The notes: generated by a model from the letters alone, not told the origin. A stretch of DNA of 64,000 bases from JBCCLJ01 sp039026915 (GCA_039026915.1 JBCCLJ010000009.1:4092-68091); one strand, 5' to 3'; positions 9,401 to 18,470 are shown, counted from the first letter of the stretch. Numbers and translations: made by a program.

Positions 9401-10261
9401 ATGCTACGAATCACGTTTGCCCTCCTGACTCTGCCGTGTCTCGCTCTCGGCCTCGGCATGGCCACAGCCGCTGGCGCGAGCGACTCCGACGCCCCGTCCG
9501 TCGCGACCTACCTCGCGAACGCCGGCGTCGTCGTCACGCGCGGCGACGTCAAGATCGCCTTCGACCCGCTCTTCAAGACGAGCTTCGGCCAGTACGCGCT
9601 GATGACGACGGAGATGGAGGAGATGTTCCTCGAGGGCCGAGCCCCGTACGACGGACTCGACGCGATCTTCGTCTCGCACCTGCACAGCGATCACATTGAT
9701 CCCGGCCTCGTCGCCACGATCCTGCAGAAGCAGCCCGAACTTCACCTCTACGCTCCCGAGCCGGCCGCGAAGGGCGTGCTCATGCTCGCTCGCGACGCTG
9801 CCGACGCCATCCGCGACCGAGTGCACGGCATCAGCCTCGAAGTCGGTGACGCTCCGTTCGTCGCGGACCGCGAGGGACTCGCGATCGAGGCTGTCCGCAT
9901 CCCCCACTCCGGATGGCCCGACGGAATGACGACGGTCGAGAACCTCGCCTTCCGCGTCACCCTGGCGCCGGACGCAGAAGAGCCGACGACCGTTGTACAC
10001 CTCGGCGACTCGGACGCCCGCGACGAGCACTTCGCGACGCACGACGAGTACTGGAAGAAACGCACTCTCGACCTGGCTCTGCCTCCCTACTGGTTCCTCG
10101 CCACGGACGGAGGTGCCAAGGCGCTGGAGCGCCTGGCCCCAAGCCAGGTCGTCGGCGTGCACGTGCCGACCGGCATGACGGATCCTGCGAAGCGCGGGCC
10201 GAAGTACGAAGGAGATGACCTCTTCGTGAAGGCGGGAGAGACCCGAGAGATTGGCGAGTAG
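9401..10261 (+). CDS. Exported metallo-beta-lactamase-fold hydrolase
   Basis: 286-residue protein with a cleavable signal peptide (hydrophobic to about residue 20, then TAAGA). The mature part is an MBL fold of the UlaG/RomA-like kind, with metal-binding HLHSDH in VSHLHSDHIDPG, a second metal ligand region IPHSGWPDG and HLGDSDARDEH. It probably hydrolyses an ester, lactone or phosphoester in the periplasm; the substrate is unknown. The ATG at 9401 is preferred over an upstream in-frame ATG because it starts the signal peptide. Confidence 0.82.
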   Translation: MLRITFALLTLPCLALGLGMATAAGASDSDAPSVATYLANAGVVVTRGDVKIAFDPLFKTSFGQYALMTTEMEEMFLEGRAPYDGLDAIFVSHLHSDHIDPGLVATILQKQPELHLYAPEPAAKGVLMLARDAADAIRDRVHGISLEVGDAPFVADREGLAIEAVRIPHSGWPDGMTTVENLAFRVTLAPDAEEPTTVVHLGDSDARDEHFATHDEYWKKRTLDLALPPYWFLATDGGAKALERLAPSQVVGVHVPTGMTDPAKRGPKYEGDDLFVKAGETREIGE

Positions 10262-10442
10262 TCGGCGCCGGTCGGCGACGCCGCTCAACCTCAAGAGCGT
10301 CGAAAGGACGCCAGGGGGCGCGGTAGGAGGGCGAGGACTGAGGCAAGCTCAGAAGCTGAGACGCGGACTTTGGTCCGATCCCACGTCGCTCCGCTCCTGG
10401 GATGACGCACTAGGCCCGGGAATCTCCTTGGAGCTTCAAGAA

Positions 10443-10474
10443 AGGGCCTCCCCCGCTAGAGCGAAGGAGGCCCT
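10443..10474 (-). terminator. Rho-independent terminator for the HSD10-like SDR
   Basis: Perfect 9-bp inverted repeat AGGGCCTCC / GGAGGCCCT with a 14-nt loop. Read on the minus strand it lies 35 bp after the SDR stop and is followed by a T-rich tail (TTCTTG). It may also stop transcription arriving from the convergent MBL gene. Confidence 0.65.
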
Positions 10475-10508
10475 GACTTCCGAGCGACCGCCAGGTCGCG
10501 GACTCGTC

Positions 10509-11291
10509 CTACCGCGGAGCCATGCGAATCGCGCCGTCGAGGCGGACATCCTCACCGTTGAAGTAGGCGTTGCGGCACATTTCGACGGCCAGAGAAGCGT
10601 ACTCCTCAGGGCCGCCAAGACGAGCGGGGTTGGGCACCATCGCACCGAGAGCCTGCTTGACCTTCTCGGGAGCGCCCTGCAGCAGCGGCGTATCGAAGAT
10701 GCCGGGCAGGATCGTGTTGACGCGAATCAGCTCGCGCGAGAGATCGCGTGCGATCGGCAGGGTCATGCCGACGACGCCGCCCTTGGACGCTGAGTACGCT
10801 GCCTGGCCGATCTGACCATCCTCTGCAGCGACCGAAGCGGTGTTGACCATCGCACCGCGCTCGCCGCTCTCGAGGGCGTCGAGCGTCATCATGCCGGCGG
10901 CCGACTTGGCGATGCAGCGGAAGGTGCCGACGAGATTGATCTGAATGATCAGGTCGAAGGCTTCCGTCGGGAAGTGCTTGATCTCGCCCGACTCCTTGTC
11001 GCGGGACGCCGTCTTGATGGCGTTTCCGGTACCGGCGCAGTTGATCAGGATGCGCTCCTGGCCATTGGCGGCACGCACCGTCTCGAAGCCGGCGTCGACG
11101 TCCTCGTCGGAGCAGACGTTGACCTTGGCGAAGGTCCAACCGTAGTCCGCTGCGACCTTCTGGCCGAGCTCCTCGTTGATGTCGAAGATGCCGATCTTGA
11201 CGCCGTGCGACGCGAGCAGCTGGCCGGTGGCGAAACCGAGGCCGGAGGCGCCGCCGGTGATGACGGCCGAGATGTCATAGTTCAGTTCCAT
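10509..11291 (-). CDS. SDR, 3-hydroxyacyl-CoA dehydrogenase type 2 (HSD10)-like
   Basis: 260-residue NAD-dependent dehydrogenase. Motifs: TGGASGLG at the N-terminus, NCAGTGNA, catalytic Ser region MVNTASVAAEDGQIGQ, then AAYSASKGG (Y-x3-K), and the C-terminal FDTPLL and NAYFNGEDVRLDGA typical of 17beta-HSD10. This family oxidises short and branched 3-hydroxyacyl-CoAs in beta-oxidation and isoleucine breakdown. The ATG at 11291 has an AGGAG Shine-Dalgarno; the longer open frame upstream is not coding. It lies downstream of the hydrolase on the same strand with a 199-bp gap. Confidence 0.88.
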   Translation of the reverse strand: MELNYDISAVITGGASGLGFATGQLLASHGVKIGIFDINEELGQKVAADYGWTFAKVNVCSDEDVDAGFETVRAANGQERILINCAGTGNAIKTASRDKESGEIKHFPTEAFDLIIQINLVGTFRCIAKSAAGMMTLDALESGERGAMVNTASVAAEDGQIGQAAYSASKGGVVGMTLPIARDLSRELIRVNTILPGIFDTPLLQGAPEKVKQALGAMVPNPARLGGPEEYASLAVEMCRNAYFNGEDVRLDGAIRMAPR

Positions 11292-11490
11292 GGGGAGTCG
11301 CTCCTGAAAGTCATTTTTCCACGGCGGCAGGCCACCGGGGAGTTGAGCGGCGGCACGCCGCCGGGGCATTGTGCCGAGGCCGCAGGGGTTTGAAAAAAAG
11401 AAGGTCTTGGAGTTCTTCGTCGAGCGAAGACGAGAGGATGTCGAGCGCAGCTCAGGGCCGCTACCCGAACCCCGAAAATCGCAGGGAGGC

Positions 11491-12435
11491 TCAGTCTCGG
11501 CGCGCGTCGAGCCAGAGGCGAAGTGTCTGCGAGACGGTCTCGGCCGCCTCGTTCTGTACGTTGTGGCCAATCCCGGGCAGTGTCACCAGCGTGTAGTCGC
11601 TTTCGATCCAATTCCAGGTGTCACGCAGGCCGTCGTGGTGGACCGCGGTGTCTTTGAGGCCGTGAAATTGAAGGACCGGCATCGGCAGCTGCGGGTAGTC
11701 TCCCGGCTCGGTCGCGGCGAACATGTCGGCCGCCCGGTAGTAGTGCATCATGCCGTCGAAAAAGGAGCGCCGATATCCCTCCAGGTAGAGCTCGTGCATG
11801 TCGGGGTTGCTCTGCCAGCGAAGGGCGAGACGCTCTGGGGTGATGCCGAGCTTGCTGACCGCTTCCGGGTCGCGGATTCGCTCGATGTATTGCATGTTCG
11901 CCTTCTGCTCAGGCGTCGCGTTGATGCGAACCGTCTCGTAGCCGCGAGGATGCGTCAGGTTGCAGATCACGAGCTGGTGGACCTTCTCGGGATGCGCCAT
12001 GGCGAAGCGCCAGGCGATCCCACCTCCCCAATCGTGACCGACGAGCGTGATGCTCTCTTCGCCCAGATCGTCGATGACGGCGTTGACGTCTGCCAGCAGA
12101 TGATCCATCTCGTAAGAGCTCACCTCTTCGGGCTGGCCGCTCCGGTTGTAGCCGCGAAGGTCCATCGCGACGACGCGGTACGAATCGGCGAGCGCGCCCA
12201 TCTGATGAGTCCAGGTGAGCCAGAGGTCGGGAAAGCCGTGGAGGAAGAGCACGGTCGGCCCTTCACCGAGGCTGTAGTAGGCGATCTCGACGCCGTCGCC
12301 GCTCTTCGCCGTCTTCTGAATCGCACGCGATGCGACGTCGGCCAGGTCGACCGAGGCCGCAAGAGGCGCAGCGAAGAGGAGGAGAACGAGAAGAGCCCCG
12401 GAGCAGGACCTAACGGTGTTGCTGAAGTCCCTCAT
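11491..12435 (-). CDS. Exported alpha/beta hydrolase, epoxide hydrolase/haloalkane dehalogenase-like
   Basis: 314-residue enzyme with an N-terminal signal (VLLLFAAPLAASVD). HGFPDLWLTW is the oxyanion block. GHDWGGG places an Asp at the nucleophile position, as in epoxide hydrolases and dehalogenases rather than lipases. The late His is in PGIGHNVQNEA. It starts 21 bp after the cytochrome/monooxygenase gene with a GGAGGGG Shine-Dalgarno, so the two form an operon: an oxygenase product (for example an epoxide) could be its substrate. That link is inference. Confidence 0.85.
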   Translation of the reverse strand: MRDFSNTVRSCSGALLVLLLFAAPLAASVDLADVASRAIQKTAKSGDGVEIAYYSLGEGPTVLFLHGFPDLWLTWTHQMGALADSYRVVAMDLRGYNRSGQPEEVSSYEMDHLLADVNAVIDDLGEESITLVGHDWGGGIAWRFAMAHPEKVHQLVICNLTHPRGYETVRINATPEQKANMQYIERIRDPEAVSKLGITPERLALRWQSNPDMHELYLEGYRRSFFDGMMHYYRAADMFAATEPGDYPQLPMPVLQFHGLKDTAVHHDGLRDTWNWIESDYTLVTLPGIGHNVQNEAAETVSQTLRLWLDARRD

Positions 12436-12456
12436 TTCTTCCCCTCCAGTTCTTGC

Positions 12457-14046
12457 TCAGCGACCCGAGGAGACGCCTTCGAGGCCCGCAAGCGGCTTGG
12501 CGACGAACGGCAGCTGCATAGGCTTCTCCGTGTCGGAGCCGATCGTCAGCGTGCCCTTGAGCTGGCCCTGGTCGTCGAGCTTGCCTTCAATGATCGTCGT
12601 CGTCGCGCTGGCTTCGGGCGTTGGGAACTGCGTGGTGATCTTGAGCGCGTCTCCGCTCCACTCGAAGTCGTCGAGCGACGTCGAGAAAATGCCGCCCATG
12701 TAGAGCCAGCCCTCACCTTCCTTCGGGGCGTGGATACCGAGCTTCAGGAAGCCTTCGATGAGGAAAGAGTTCTCGCTCGGGTGCAGCGCCAGCAGGTCGA
12801 GGATCTGCTCCTTGTCGTTCTGACGCTCGAAGCGCACCCCGTCCTTCTGCACGACTTCGATGAAGCCGTTGAACATCTCGTTGAAGGTGTCGCCGCGGTA
12901 GATGATCTCCTGCGAGGGATCGGGATTGGCCGAGTTCTCGGGCGAGTTGTCCCAGACGGCCGTGACGTCGAGGCGGCTGCCCGCCGGGATGTCGATCGGT
13001 GCCGTCGGGTAGTAGAGCCACTGCCAGTTGTAGTCGTACTTCGGCACGTCGAGAAGCATCTCTTTGTCACCGTTCGGGTACGTCAGTTCGTAGCTCATCG
13101 CCTTGCCGCGCACGTGCATGTGCGGCGAGAAGGCGAGGATCTGAACGTCCTTGTCGAACAGGAAGTGAGCGTTCTCTGCGTGGGCTGGAGCGCCTGGTGG
13201 AATGCGCAGGCCGGTGTTCGTCACGGGAATCGTCGCGACCTCTTTTTCGAGCTCGCCCTCACCGAAATAGATGCCGATCTTCGAGGCGTCGCTCGTTGCC
13301 TCACCGATCGGATGGTAGTGCTGATCGACCACGACCTTGACCTTCTTCCCGAGCATGCGTCCCATGCCATCCGGGAAGACGTACGGCGGCATGCCCGCCG
13401 TCCAGATGGCAAAGACGCCGCCGGAGCCACCGAGGAGATTTCCAGCTGAGCTTTCCACGACGCTGTAGGTCGCCTGGAAGTGGTGCGTGACGCGCGAGTC
13501 CTCGGGCAGAAACTCGATCGCCCGAACCCATCGATCTTCCTCGAGCTCGATGTCGATGATCTGTTTCGGGAAGAGGTCTTCGCCGTCGGCGGGCACCTCG
13601 ATGCTGTCGAGCGTGACGACGTAGTCCGGCTCGCCCAGCTGCCAGCTCGAGGCGTACTTCGGGGCCTCTGGGAGGTCGGCGGGATCGCCTTCCGGTGCTC
13701 CGGCACGCACCCACTCGGCGATCGTCGCGATCTTCTCGTCCGAAAGCGAGATGTCGTTCGCCCAGACGTGCTTGTCCGAGTCACCGCTCCACGGCGGCAT
13801 GTCGCGATTCTCGACCTGACGAACGATCGACTTCGCCCAGGGCCGCGCTTCCTTGTACGACATCAGAGACATCGGCGCGACCTCTCCGGGTCGGTGGCAC
13901 TGGGAACAGTGCCGGAAGAAGATCGGCGCGACGTCCTTCGAAAACGTCGGCGCATCGGCAGCCGCCGCAAGTGCGGGAGCGGAGCCGAGACTGATCCACG
14001 CGAAGGTGAACAGGGCCGAAGCGGAGAGGGTGTGCATTAGCTTCAT
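12457..14046 (-). CDS. Secreted cytochrome c / copper type II monooxygenase-like protein
   Basis: 529 residues with a signal peptide (ALFTFAWISLGSAPALA). A cytochrome c-like module follows with CSQCH and an axial-Met candidate in MPPWSG. The remainder resembles the peptidylglycine/dopamine monooxygenase fold: copper-ligand-like motifs VTHHFQ, DQHYHPIG and FSPHMHVRGK occur in the right order. Such cytochrome-headed proteins are often annotated ascorbate-dependent monooxygenase in environmental bacteria, but their reaction is unknown. The ATG at 14046 gives the signal peptide. It is divergent from the tandem TetR gene. Confidence 0.75.
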   Translation of the reverse strand: MKLMHTLSASALFTFAWISLGSAPALAAAADAPTFSKDVAPIFFRHCSQCHRPGEVAPMSLMSYKEARPWAKSIVRQVENRDMPPWSGDSDKHVWANDISLSDEKIATIAEWVRAGAPEGDPADLPEAPKYASSWQLGEPDYVVTLDSIEVPADGEDLFPKQIIDIELEEDRWVRAIEFLPEDSRVTHHFQATYSVVESSAGNLLGGSGGVFAIWTAGMPPYVFPDGMGRMLGKKVKVVVDQHYHPIGEATSDASKIGIYFGEGELEKEVATIPVTNTGLRIPPGAPAHAENAHFLFDKDVQILAFSPHMHVRGKAMSYELTYPNGDKEMLLDVPKYDYNWQWLYYPTAPIDIPAGSRLDVTAVWDNSPENSANPDPSQEIIYRGDTFNEMFNGFIEVVQKDGVRFERQNDKEQILDLLALHPSENSFLIEGFLKLGIHAPKEGEGWLYMGGIFSTSLDDFEWSGDALKITTQFPTPEASATTTIIEGKLDDQGQLKGTLTIGSDTEKPMQLPFVAKPLAGLEGVSSGR

Positions 14047-14135
14047 GGCTGGTCCTCGAGGTGCTGGGCAGTTTGCATGCGAGCCAGTTACTAAATGAGC
14101 ATACACTCTTTCTCATGCATCGGCACGGTTCAGCG
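14047..14135. promoter_or_regulatory. Divergent control region, monooxygenase operon / tandem TetR
   Basis: The only space shared by two divergent genes. It is AT-richer than its surroundings (around 14087-14112). A weak inverted repeat ATGAG (about 14095-14099) / CTCAT (14112-14116) could be an operator for the neighbouring TetR. No promoter hexamers are clear enough to name. Confidence 0.35.
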
Positions 14136-15413
14136 ATGGCGCCCGCGCGGCGAACCCAGGAGGAGCGCCGCTCCGAGTCGCGCCGACGACTTCTCGAGTC
14201 GGCCGCAGCTCTGATCGCAGACAAGGGCTGGAACGCGACGACCGTCGCCGAGATCGCTCAGCGAGCTGGCTACAGCCCGGCGCTCGTCGGCCAGCGCTTC
14301 GGCTCGAAGCTCGGCGTCGTTGAGGCGTTGATCGAGCATCACGAGCAGGGCGCCCGCACGCTGGTCGACACCGTGGAGCAAGCGCGGAGTCCTGCCGAGG
14401 CCTTCGACGCCTGCCTGCTCTGGGTCGAGCAGGCGGTGCTCGACGCCGGCGACTGGAACCGAGCGGTCGTGGTGCTCCTTGCCGAGTCTCTCGGCCCTCT
14501 CCGCTCGCAGCAGGCGATCTTCTGCACGTCTCACCGAGAGACGCTCGCTCTGATCGAACGCGCGACCGGAACTGCCGAGAGTGCTGGTGTCGCCCCTCCG
14601 CAGCTCGCGCAGCTTCTTCTGGCCCGCCTTCGCGGACTCCAGCTGCTCTCTCTACTCGACCGCCAGATCGATCTGGCAGGCGCCCTGGAGCGCCTGCGGC
14701 ACGACTTCGTCCGGCTGCTGGTCACCGAACAGCTCCCGATCGAGCGAGCGCCCTGGCTAGCGCGCGCGACGGAGGCACCCCCCAGAGCCCGACGCAGCCG
14801 TGATGAGAGCCGTCCGGGGCAGCGCACGCAGGCCGAGCGACGACGCATTTCGACGTCGAAGATCCTGGAGGCGACCGCGGAGCTGCTCGCCGAACGTGGC
14901 GTCACCGGCACGACCATCGAGAGCATCGCTCGGCGTGCGGGCTACAGTCCGGGGCTCATCAGCCAACGCTTCGGCAAGGACGAGCTGATCGATCTCGGCA
15001 TCGAGCAGCTGCTCGCTCTGCGCACGCAGCTCTTCGATCGCGCGCTCGAGGTCGCGTCGCCGGCTCAAGGTCTGGACGAGCTCCTCCGCCTGCACGCAGG
15101 CACCCAGCTCGGCGCCAACCCGACGCAGAGACTGCTCCTCGTTCTGATGGGCGAAGCCCTTGGCGCACTCCGGAGCAAGCGCGCGCTCTTCCGCGACCTC
15201 AACCGCAGCTTCAGCGAGACGCTCGAAGGTCTGCTGCGACGCGGCGTCGAAGCCGGTGACTTCAGAGACGATCTCGACGTCGAGGCAGAGGCCCTGGCCA
15301 TCCTGTCGACGGTGCGCGGGCTGAGCATCCTCAGCCTGCTCGACGATGCGATCGATCTCGCAGAGAGCACCGACGCCCTGCGCCGCACGATCGCGACACG
15401 ATTGCGCCGCTGA
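14136..15413 (+). CDS. Tandem-duplicated TetR/AcrR regulator (two complete TetR units)
   Basis: 425 residues, about twice the usual TetR length. Two successive TetR units are visible. Unit 1 has its helix-turn-helix near residues 35-60 (TVAEIAQRAGYSPALVGQRFG) followed by a ligand-binding half. After an Arg-rich linker (near 210-235), unit 2 has a helix-turn-helix near 250-275 (IARRAGYSPGLISQRFG) and its own C-terminal half. The second halves also match (LRGLQLLSLLDRQIDLA versus VRGLSILSLLDDAIDLA), so the gene arose by internal duplication and should act as a one-chain pseudo-dimer. ATG 14115 is an alternative start. It probably controls the divergent monooxygenase operon. Confidence 0.85.
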   Translation: MAPARRTQEERRSESRRRLLESAAALIADKGWNATTVAEIAQRAGYSPALVGQRFGSKLGVVEALIEHHEQGARTLVDTVEQARSPAEAFDACLLWVEQAVLDAGDWNRAVVVLLAESLGPLRSQQAIFCTSHRETLALIERATGTAESAGVAPPQLAQLLLARLRGLQLLSLLDRQIDLAGALERLRHDFVRLLVTEQLPIERAPWLARATEAPPRARRSRDESRPGQRTQAERRRISTSKILEATAELLAERGVTGTTIESIARRAGYSPGLISQRFGKDELIDLGIEQLLALRTQLFDRALEVASPAQGLDELLRLHAGTQLGANPTQRLLLVLMGEALGALRSKRALFRDLNRSFSETLEGLLRRGVEAGDFRDDLDVEAEALAILSTVRGLSILSLLDDAIDLAESTDALRRTIATRLRR

Positions 15414-16009
15414 ACGCGCCTGCCAGTCTGCGGAAACCTGCAGTCCAGACACCGGCAACCAGCCGCCTGAGGACCGAAGCACCGGCGGAATGCATGACCC
15501 TGGCCGACCTCTCCTCGCCTCCCTCGTCGAGAAGGGCGAGTACCCGTCGACCCTGCAGGCGGACGTGTGCTCTACAGCTGCTCTTCGTCGCCCGGATCCT
15601 GTCTTTCCTCGATTGCCAGATCGCCCCGTTGCTCGTCGGTCCCCTCCGCGACCCGTTCAGGACCACCCGACTTCCAGTACAGCCAGCTCGCGGTACCGGT
15701 CTTCGCGCTGCTCTACACGTTGGCGGATGTGCTCCTGGGTAGGCGCGGTGCAGGCCTGGCAGGCGAGGATGACCGCCGTGGGGTTACGGGCCTGGTCGTC
15801 GCGCGACTCGCGCTCGCGATCGTCGACCCGCAGCGCCAAGGCCTGGACCGGCTGAGCGAGCGAGGAGCTGCTGATCGTAGAGCGGCGTCTGTCGCGCACT
15901 TTGGCGAAAACGAATATCCGCGTCCGTCTATACAGGGTGCAACCACAATCTGCCGTGCTCTGCCGTCCGCCCCCCGAAGAGCGGACACGGCCTTGCTGAG
16001 GAAGACACC
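15414..16009. other. 596-bp region without a convincing gene
   Basis: No open frame here has a recognisable protein. On the minus strand, about 15580-15850 carries short stretches with coding-like composition in two frames separated by stops, which could be a decayed gene, but no family is identifiable. The stretch before the haloperoxidase (about 15900-15945) is AT-richer and presumably holds its promoter; no hexamer pair with correct spacing is clear. Confidence 0.4.
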
Positions 16010-18154
16010 ATGAGACTACCTTTCGCAGAACCGGATCCCGCGGGATCCGAGCGCGCACGCAAAGCCAAAGAGCTGAGAGATCTCGCCACGGAGGTCTCGA
16101 GACTGAACCCGCAGGCACTGACACGGACAAACGGTGAAGAGGCGGATCACGCCGAGAAGGACGTTCTCGTCGACCCGGAGGACTCTTGCCAAGGAACCTT
16201 TCAGTCAGGCGCCTATCCAGCCAACTTCACCAAGGGACTCCTGCACGACGAGTTCGGCCTCGTCGCTCATCCGGAGGACTACCGCTGTTTCGTCGAAGCG
16301 ATCAACTCCCCCGACCCGACACTCTTCGAGAAGCTCGTGCAAACGACGCAGTCGCGCAGTGAAGCAGAAGAAGAGCCAGCGTTCCAGTGCACGGTCGACG
16401 ACCCCTGTTGTCCCGACAACGACCCAAAGCCACCGAGCTGGCGGGGGTGGGAAAGCCCCCGGGCCGGACACGTCTACGAACTGCAGGGGCCCGATGCGGG
16501 CGCCGTGGGCATGGCCCCTGCACCGCGCGTCGGCTCGAGCGAACTCGCGGTCGAGATGGCTGAGGTCTACGGCCTGGCCCTACTGCGTGATGTTCCCTTC
16601 GCCGAGATCGAAAGCGGCACCGGGAGGACAAGCTGCTACGAGGGCAAGAGGGGAACGACTTTGAACGCCAGACAGATCGTAAGACGTATCGCGGCGATGC
16701 CCTTCTTCGGGAGAGATCCAGTCTCCTCGACCCCTGGGCAAACAGGTTGCCGCCTGAACTCTTTTGAGCGCAACCGGCGTGACGCCAGACTGAATGCCGA
16801 CGGTCGTCTCACGCCACAGGTCGCCTTTCGTGGCTCCACTCCTGGTGCCCAAGTCGGACCCTACGTCTCGCAGTTCCTACTCGTGGGCAGCCCGTCGCTC
16901 GCCTCTGCCCCCGCGGTGCCACCCGAGTGTGACGGCTACGACGCAGCCTTCGATCTCGAGGACGGCCTTATCCGCTACGGCTCGATCACAATCAACCAGC
17001 GTACGCTGACTCACAGACGATGCGTTGACTTCATGACCGACTGGGCCTCTTGGCTCGACGTTCAGAACGGAGCGAAGCTCAACGGCATCGGTCTGGACCA
17101 GTTCGAGGACTGTAGGCGCTTCATCACGACGCCTCGTGACCTGGCGACATACGTTCACTACGACGCGCTGTACGAGGCCTATCTGAACGCCTGCTTGATC
17201 CTGCTTTCTATCGGCGCACCGACGTCGAAGGGCTTCCCGGAAGACAGCCCTTCTGGCCGTCGCACAGCCTTCGCGACTTTCGGTGGACCGCACATCCTCT
17301 CACTCGTGTGCGAGGTCGCGACCCGGTGCCTGAAGGCCGTTCGTCGTCAAAAGTTCAACTACCATCGCCGTTGCCGACCCGAGGCCATCGGAGGTCGGTT
17401 GACCTTGGCGAGCAGTGATGCGAATCGACGCAAGCTGGGTTGTGCTGAGTCCGCTTTCGCCGCGACTCTCGAGGAGCTCGATAAGACTGGCTTGCTCGAC
17501 GCCATCGAGTATCACAACGCCAAGCAGAATCCAGACGACCGAATCGGACTTCACTGCCCCGCGGGCTGGACCGGTCCGGAAGACGCGAGGAACCTGCTTC
17601 TGCCGATGGCCTTTCCCGAAGGCTCTCCCATGCATCCCGCTTACGGCGCCGGCCATGCCACGGTCGCCGGTGGCTGCGTCACTGCCCTCAAGGCCTTCTT
17701 CGAAATGTTCGAGGACTGCAACGGCGGTGTGGAACGCCCTCTGGTTCACCGGGAGTGTGGGCAGGACCGGATCATCCGCTATGTTCCCAACGGCGACTTG
17801 CTCCAGCCAGACGAGTGCCAGGACCCGCTGACCATCCAGGGCGAACTCGACAAACTCGCCGCCAACATCTCGATCGGCCGCAACATGGCTGGCGTGCACT
17901 ACTACTCGGACTACTACGACTCGGTCCGTATGGGCGAGCGCATCACGGTCGGCATCCTCATGGAGCAGGCTCCGACCTACGGCGACGCCATGGAGACCAC
18001 CTTCACGTCGTTCGACGGTGACCACATCACGATCTCGGGAGAGGCCGGCAGCTGCCCGTCGCTCTCGATCCTCGATCGCTGCGGCAACCCTGTCAGCCCA
18101 AGGGACTGGTGGCTGCGCCACGTCTCGGGCGAGGAGTTGAACGAGGACCTCTGA
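16010..18154 (+). CDS. Vanadium-dependent haloperoxidase (algal bromoperoxidase type)
   Basis: 714-residue enzyme that oxidises halides with H2O2 using vanadate. The C-terminal vanadate pocket is complete: KFNYHRRCRPE, MHPAYGAGHATVAGG, and SIGRNMAGVHYYSDYYDSVRMGE. The HP-x-YG-x-GHA form is that of algal and cyanobacterial bromoperoxidases rather than fungal chloroperoxidases. The N-terminal half is Cys-rich (for example CTVDDPCCP), suggesting disulfides, yet no signal peptide is visible. It stands alone between a gene-free stretch and a repeat island and ends in a strong terminator, a setting compatible with acquisition by transfer. Confidence 0.9.
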   Translation: MRLPFAEPDPAGSERARKAKELRDLATEVSRLNPQALTRTNGEEADHAEKDVLVDPEDSCQGTFQSGAYPANFTKGLLHDEFGLVAHPEDYRCFVEAINSPDPTLFEKLVQTTQSRSEAEEEPAFQCTVDDPCCPDNDPKPPSWRGWESPRAGHVYELQGPDAGAVGMAPAPRVGSSELAVEMAEVYGLALLRDVPFAEIESGTGRTSCYEGKRGTTLNARQIVRRIAAMPFFGRDPVSSTPGQTGCRLNSFERNRRDARLNADGRLTPQVAFRGSTPGAQVGPYVSQFLLVGSPSLASAPAVPPECDGYDAAFDLEDGLIRYGSITINQRTLTHRRCVDFMTDWASWLDVQNGAKLNGIGLDQFEDCRRFITTPRDLATYVHYDALYEAYLNACLILLSIGAPTSKGFPEDSPSGRRTAFATFGGPHILSLVCEVATRCLKAVRRQKFNYHRRCRPEAIGGRLTLASSDANRRKLGCAESAFAATLEELDKTGLLDAIEYHNAKQNPDDRIGLHCPAGWTGPEDARNLLLPMAFPEGSPMHPAYGAGHATVAGGCVTALKAFFEMFEDCNGGVERPLVHRECGQDRIIRYVPNGDLLQPDECQDPLTIQGELDKLAANISIGRNMAGVHYYSDYYDSVRMGERITVGILMEQAPTYGDAMETTFTSFDGDHITISGEAGSCPSLSILDRCGNPVSPRDWWLRHVSGEELNEDL

Positions 18155-18178
18155 TCCCCGACGTCAGCGTCACTACAG

Positions 18179-18205
18179 CGAGGCCGCCCTTCGGGGCGGC
18201 CTCTT
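18179..18205 (+). terminator. Rho-independent terminator of the haloperoxidase gene
   Basis: Stem GAGGCCGCCC / GGGCGGCCTC closed by a TTCG-type tetraloop and followed by TTTG, 25 bp after the stop. A classic intrinsic terminator, possibly active in both directions. Confidence 0.8.
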
Positions 18206-18386
18206 TGCGTTGGATGGTGCGAGCCAGAGACTGCACGCGAACGCGAAAGCTCTCGAAAGTCTGGGTCAACGGACTTGGAGCAGATTGCCGCCCAGCGGAT
18301 GCGCAGCGTCTGCAAGCCCAACGGGGTCGGCACCCTTGCTGCGGGGAGCAGCGGCTGCGCTCCTCGCAATGACGCGTTAAGCACCT

Positions 18387-18421
18387 CCGGCCAAGCGACG
18401 CGAGCGAAGCGAGCTTGGAGC
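18387..18421. repeat. Intergenic repeat A, copy 1
   Basis: 35-nt unit beginning CCGGCCAAGCGACGCGAG and ending GAGCTTGGAGC. The same 35 nt recur at 18585-18619. Each unit contains the inverted pair CCAAGC / GCTTGG and so can fold into a hairpin. Confidence 0.8.
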
Positions 18422-18470
18422 CAAGCGAACGACGTCCACTCGACAGCACATTCGCCGTCGTTCGCAAGCG

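Noticed and set aside
11344..11470. Hairpin CGGCGGC-AC-GCCGCCG and a nearby T-run as a terminator of the epoxide-hydrolase-like gene
   Set aside because: On the minus strand the T-run comes before the GC hairpin, and the stem preceding the T-run is weak and too distant; not a convincing intrinsic terminator.
15901..15934. TTGGCG ... TATACA as the haloperoxidase promoter
   Set aside because: The spacer would be 22 bp, too long for sigma-70.
15657..16130. Minus-strand frame of 157 codons upstream of the haloperoxidase
   Set aside because: Overlaps the start of the haloperoxidase, has no family match I can see and neighbouring frames look equally coding-like; at most a decayed remnant.
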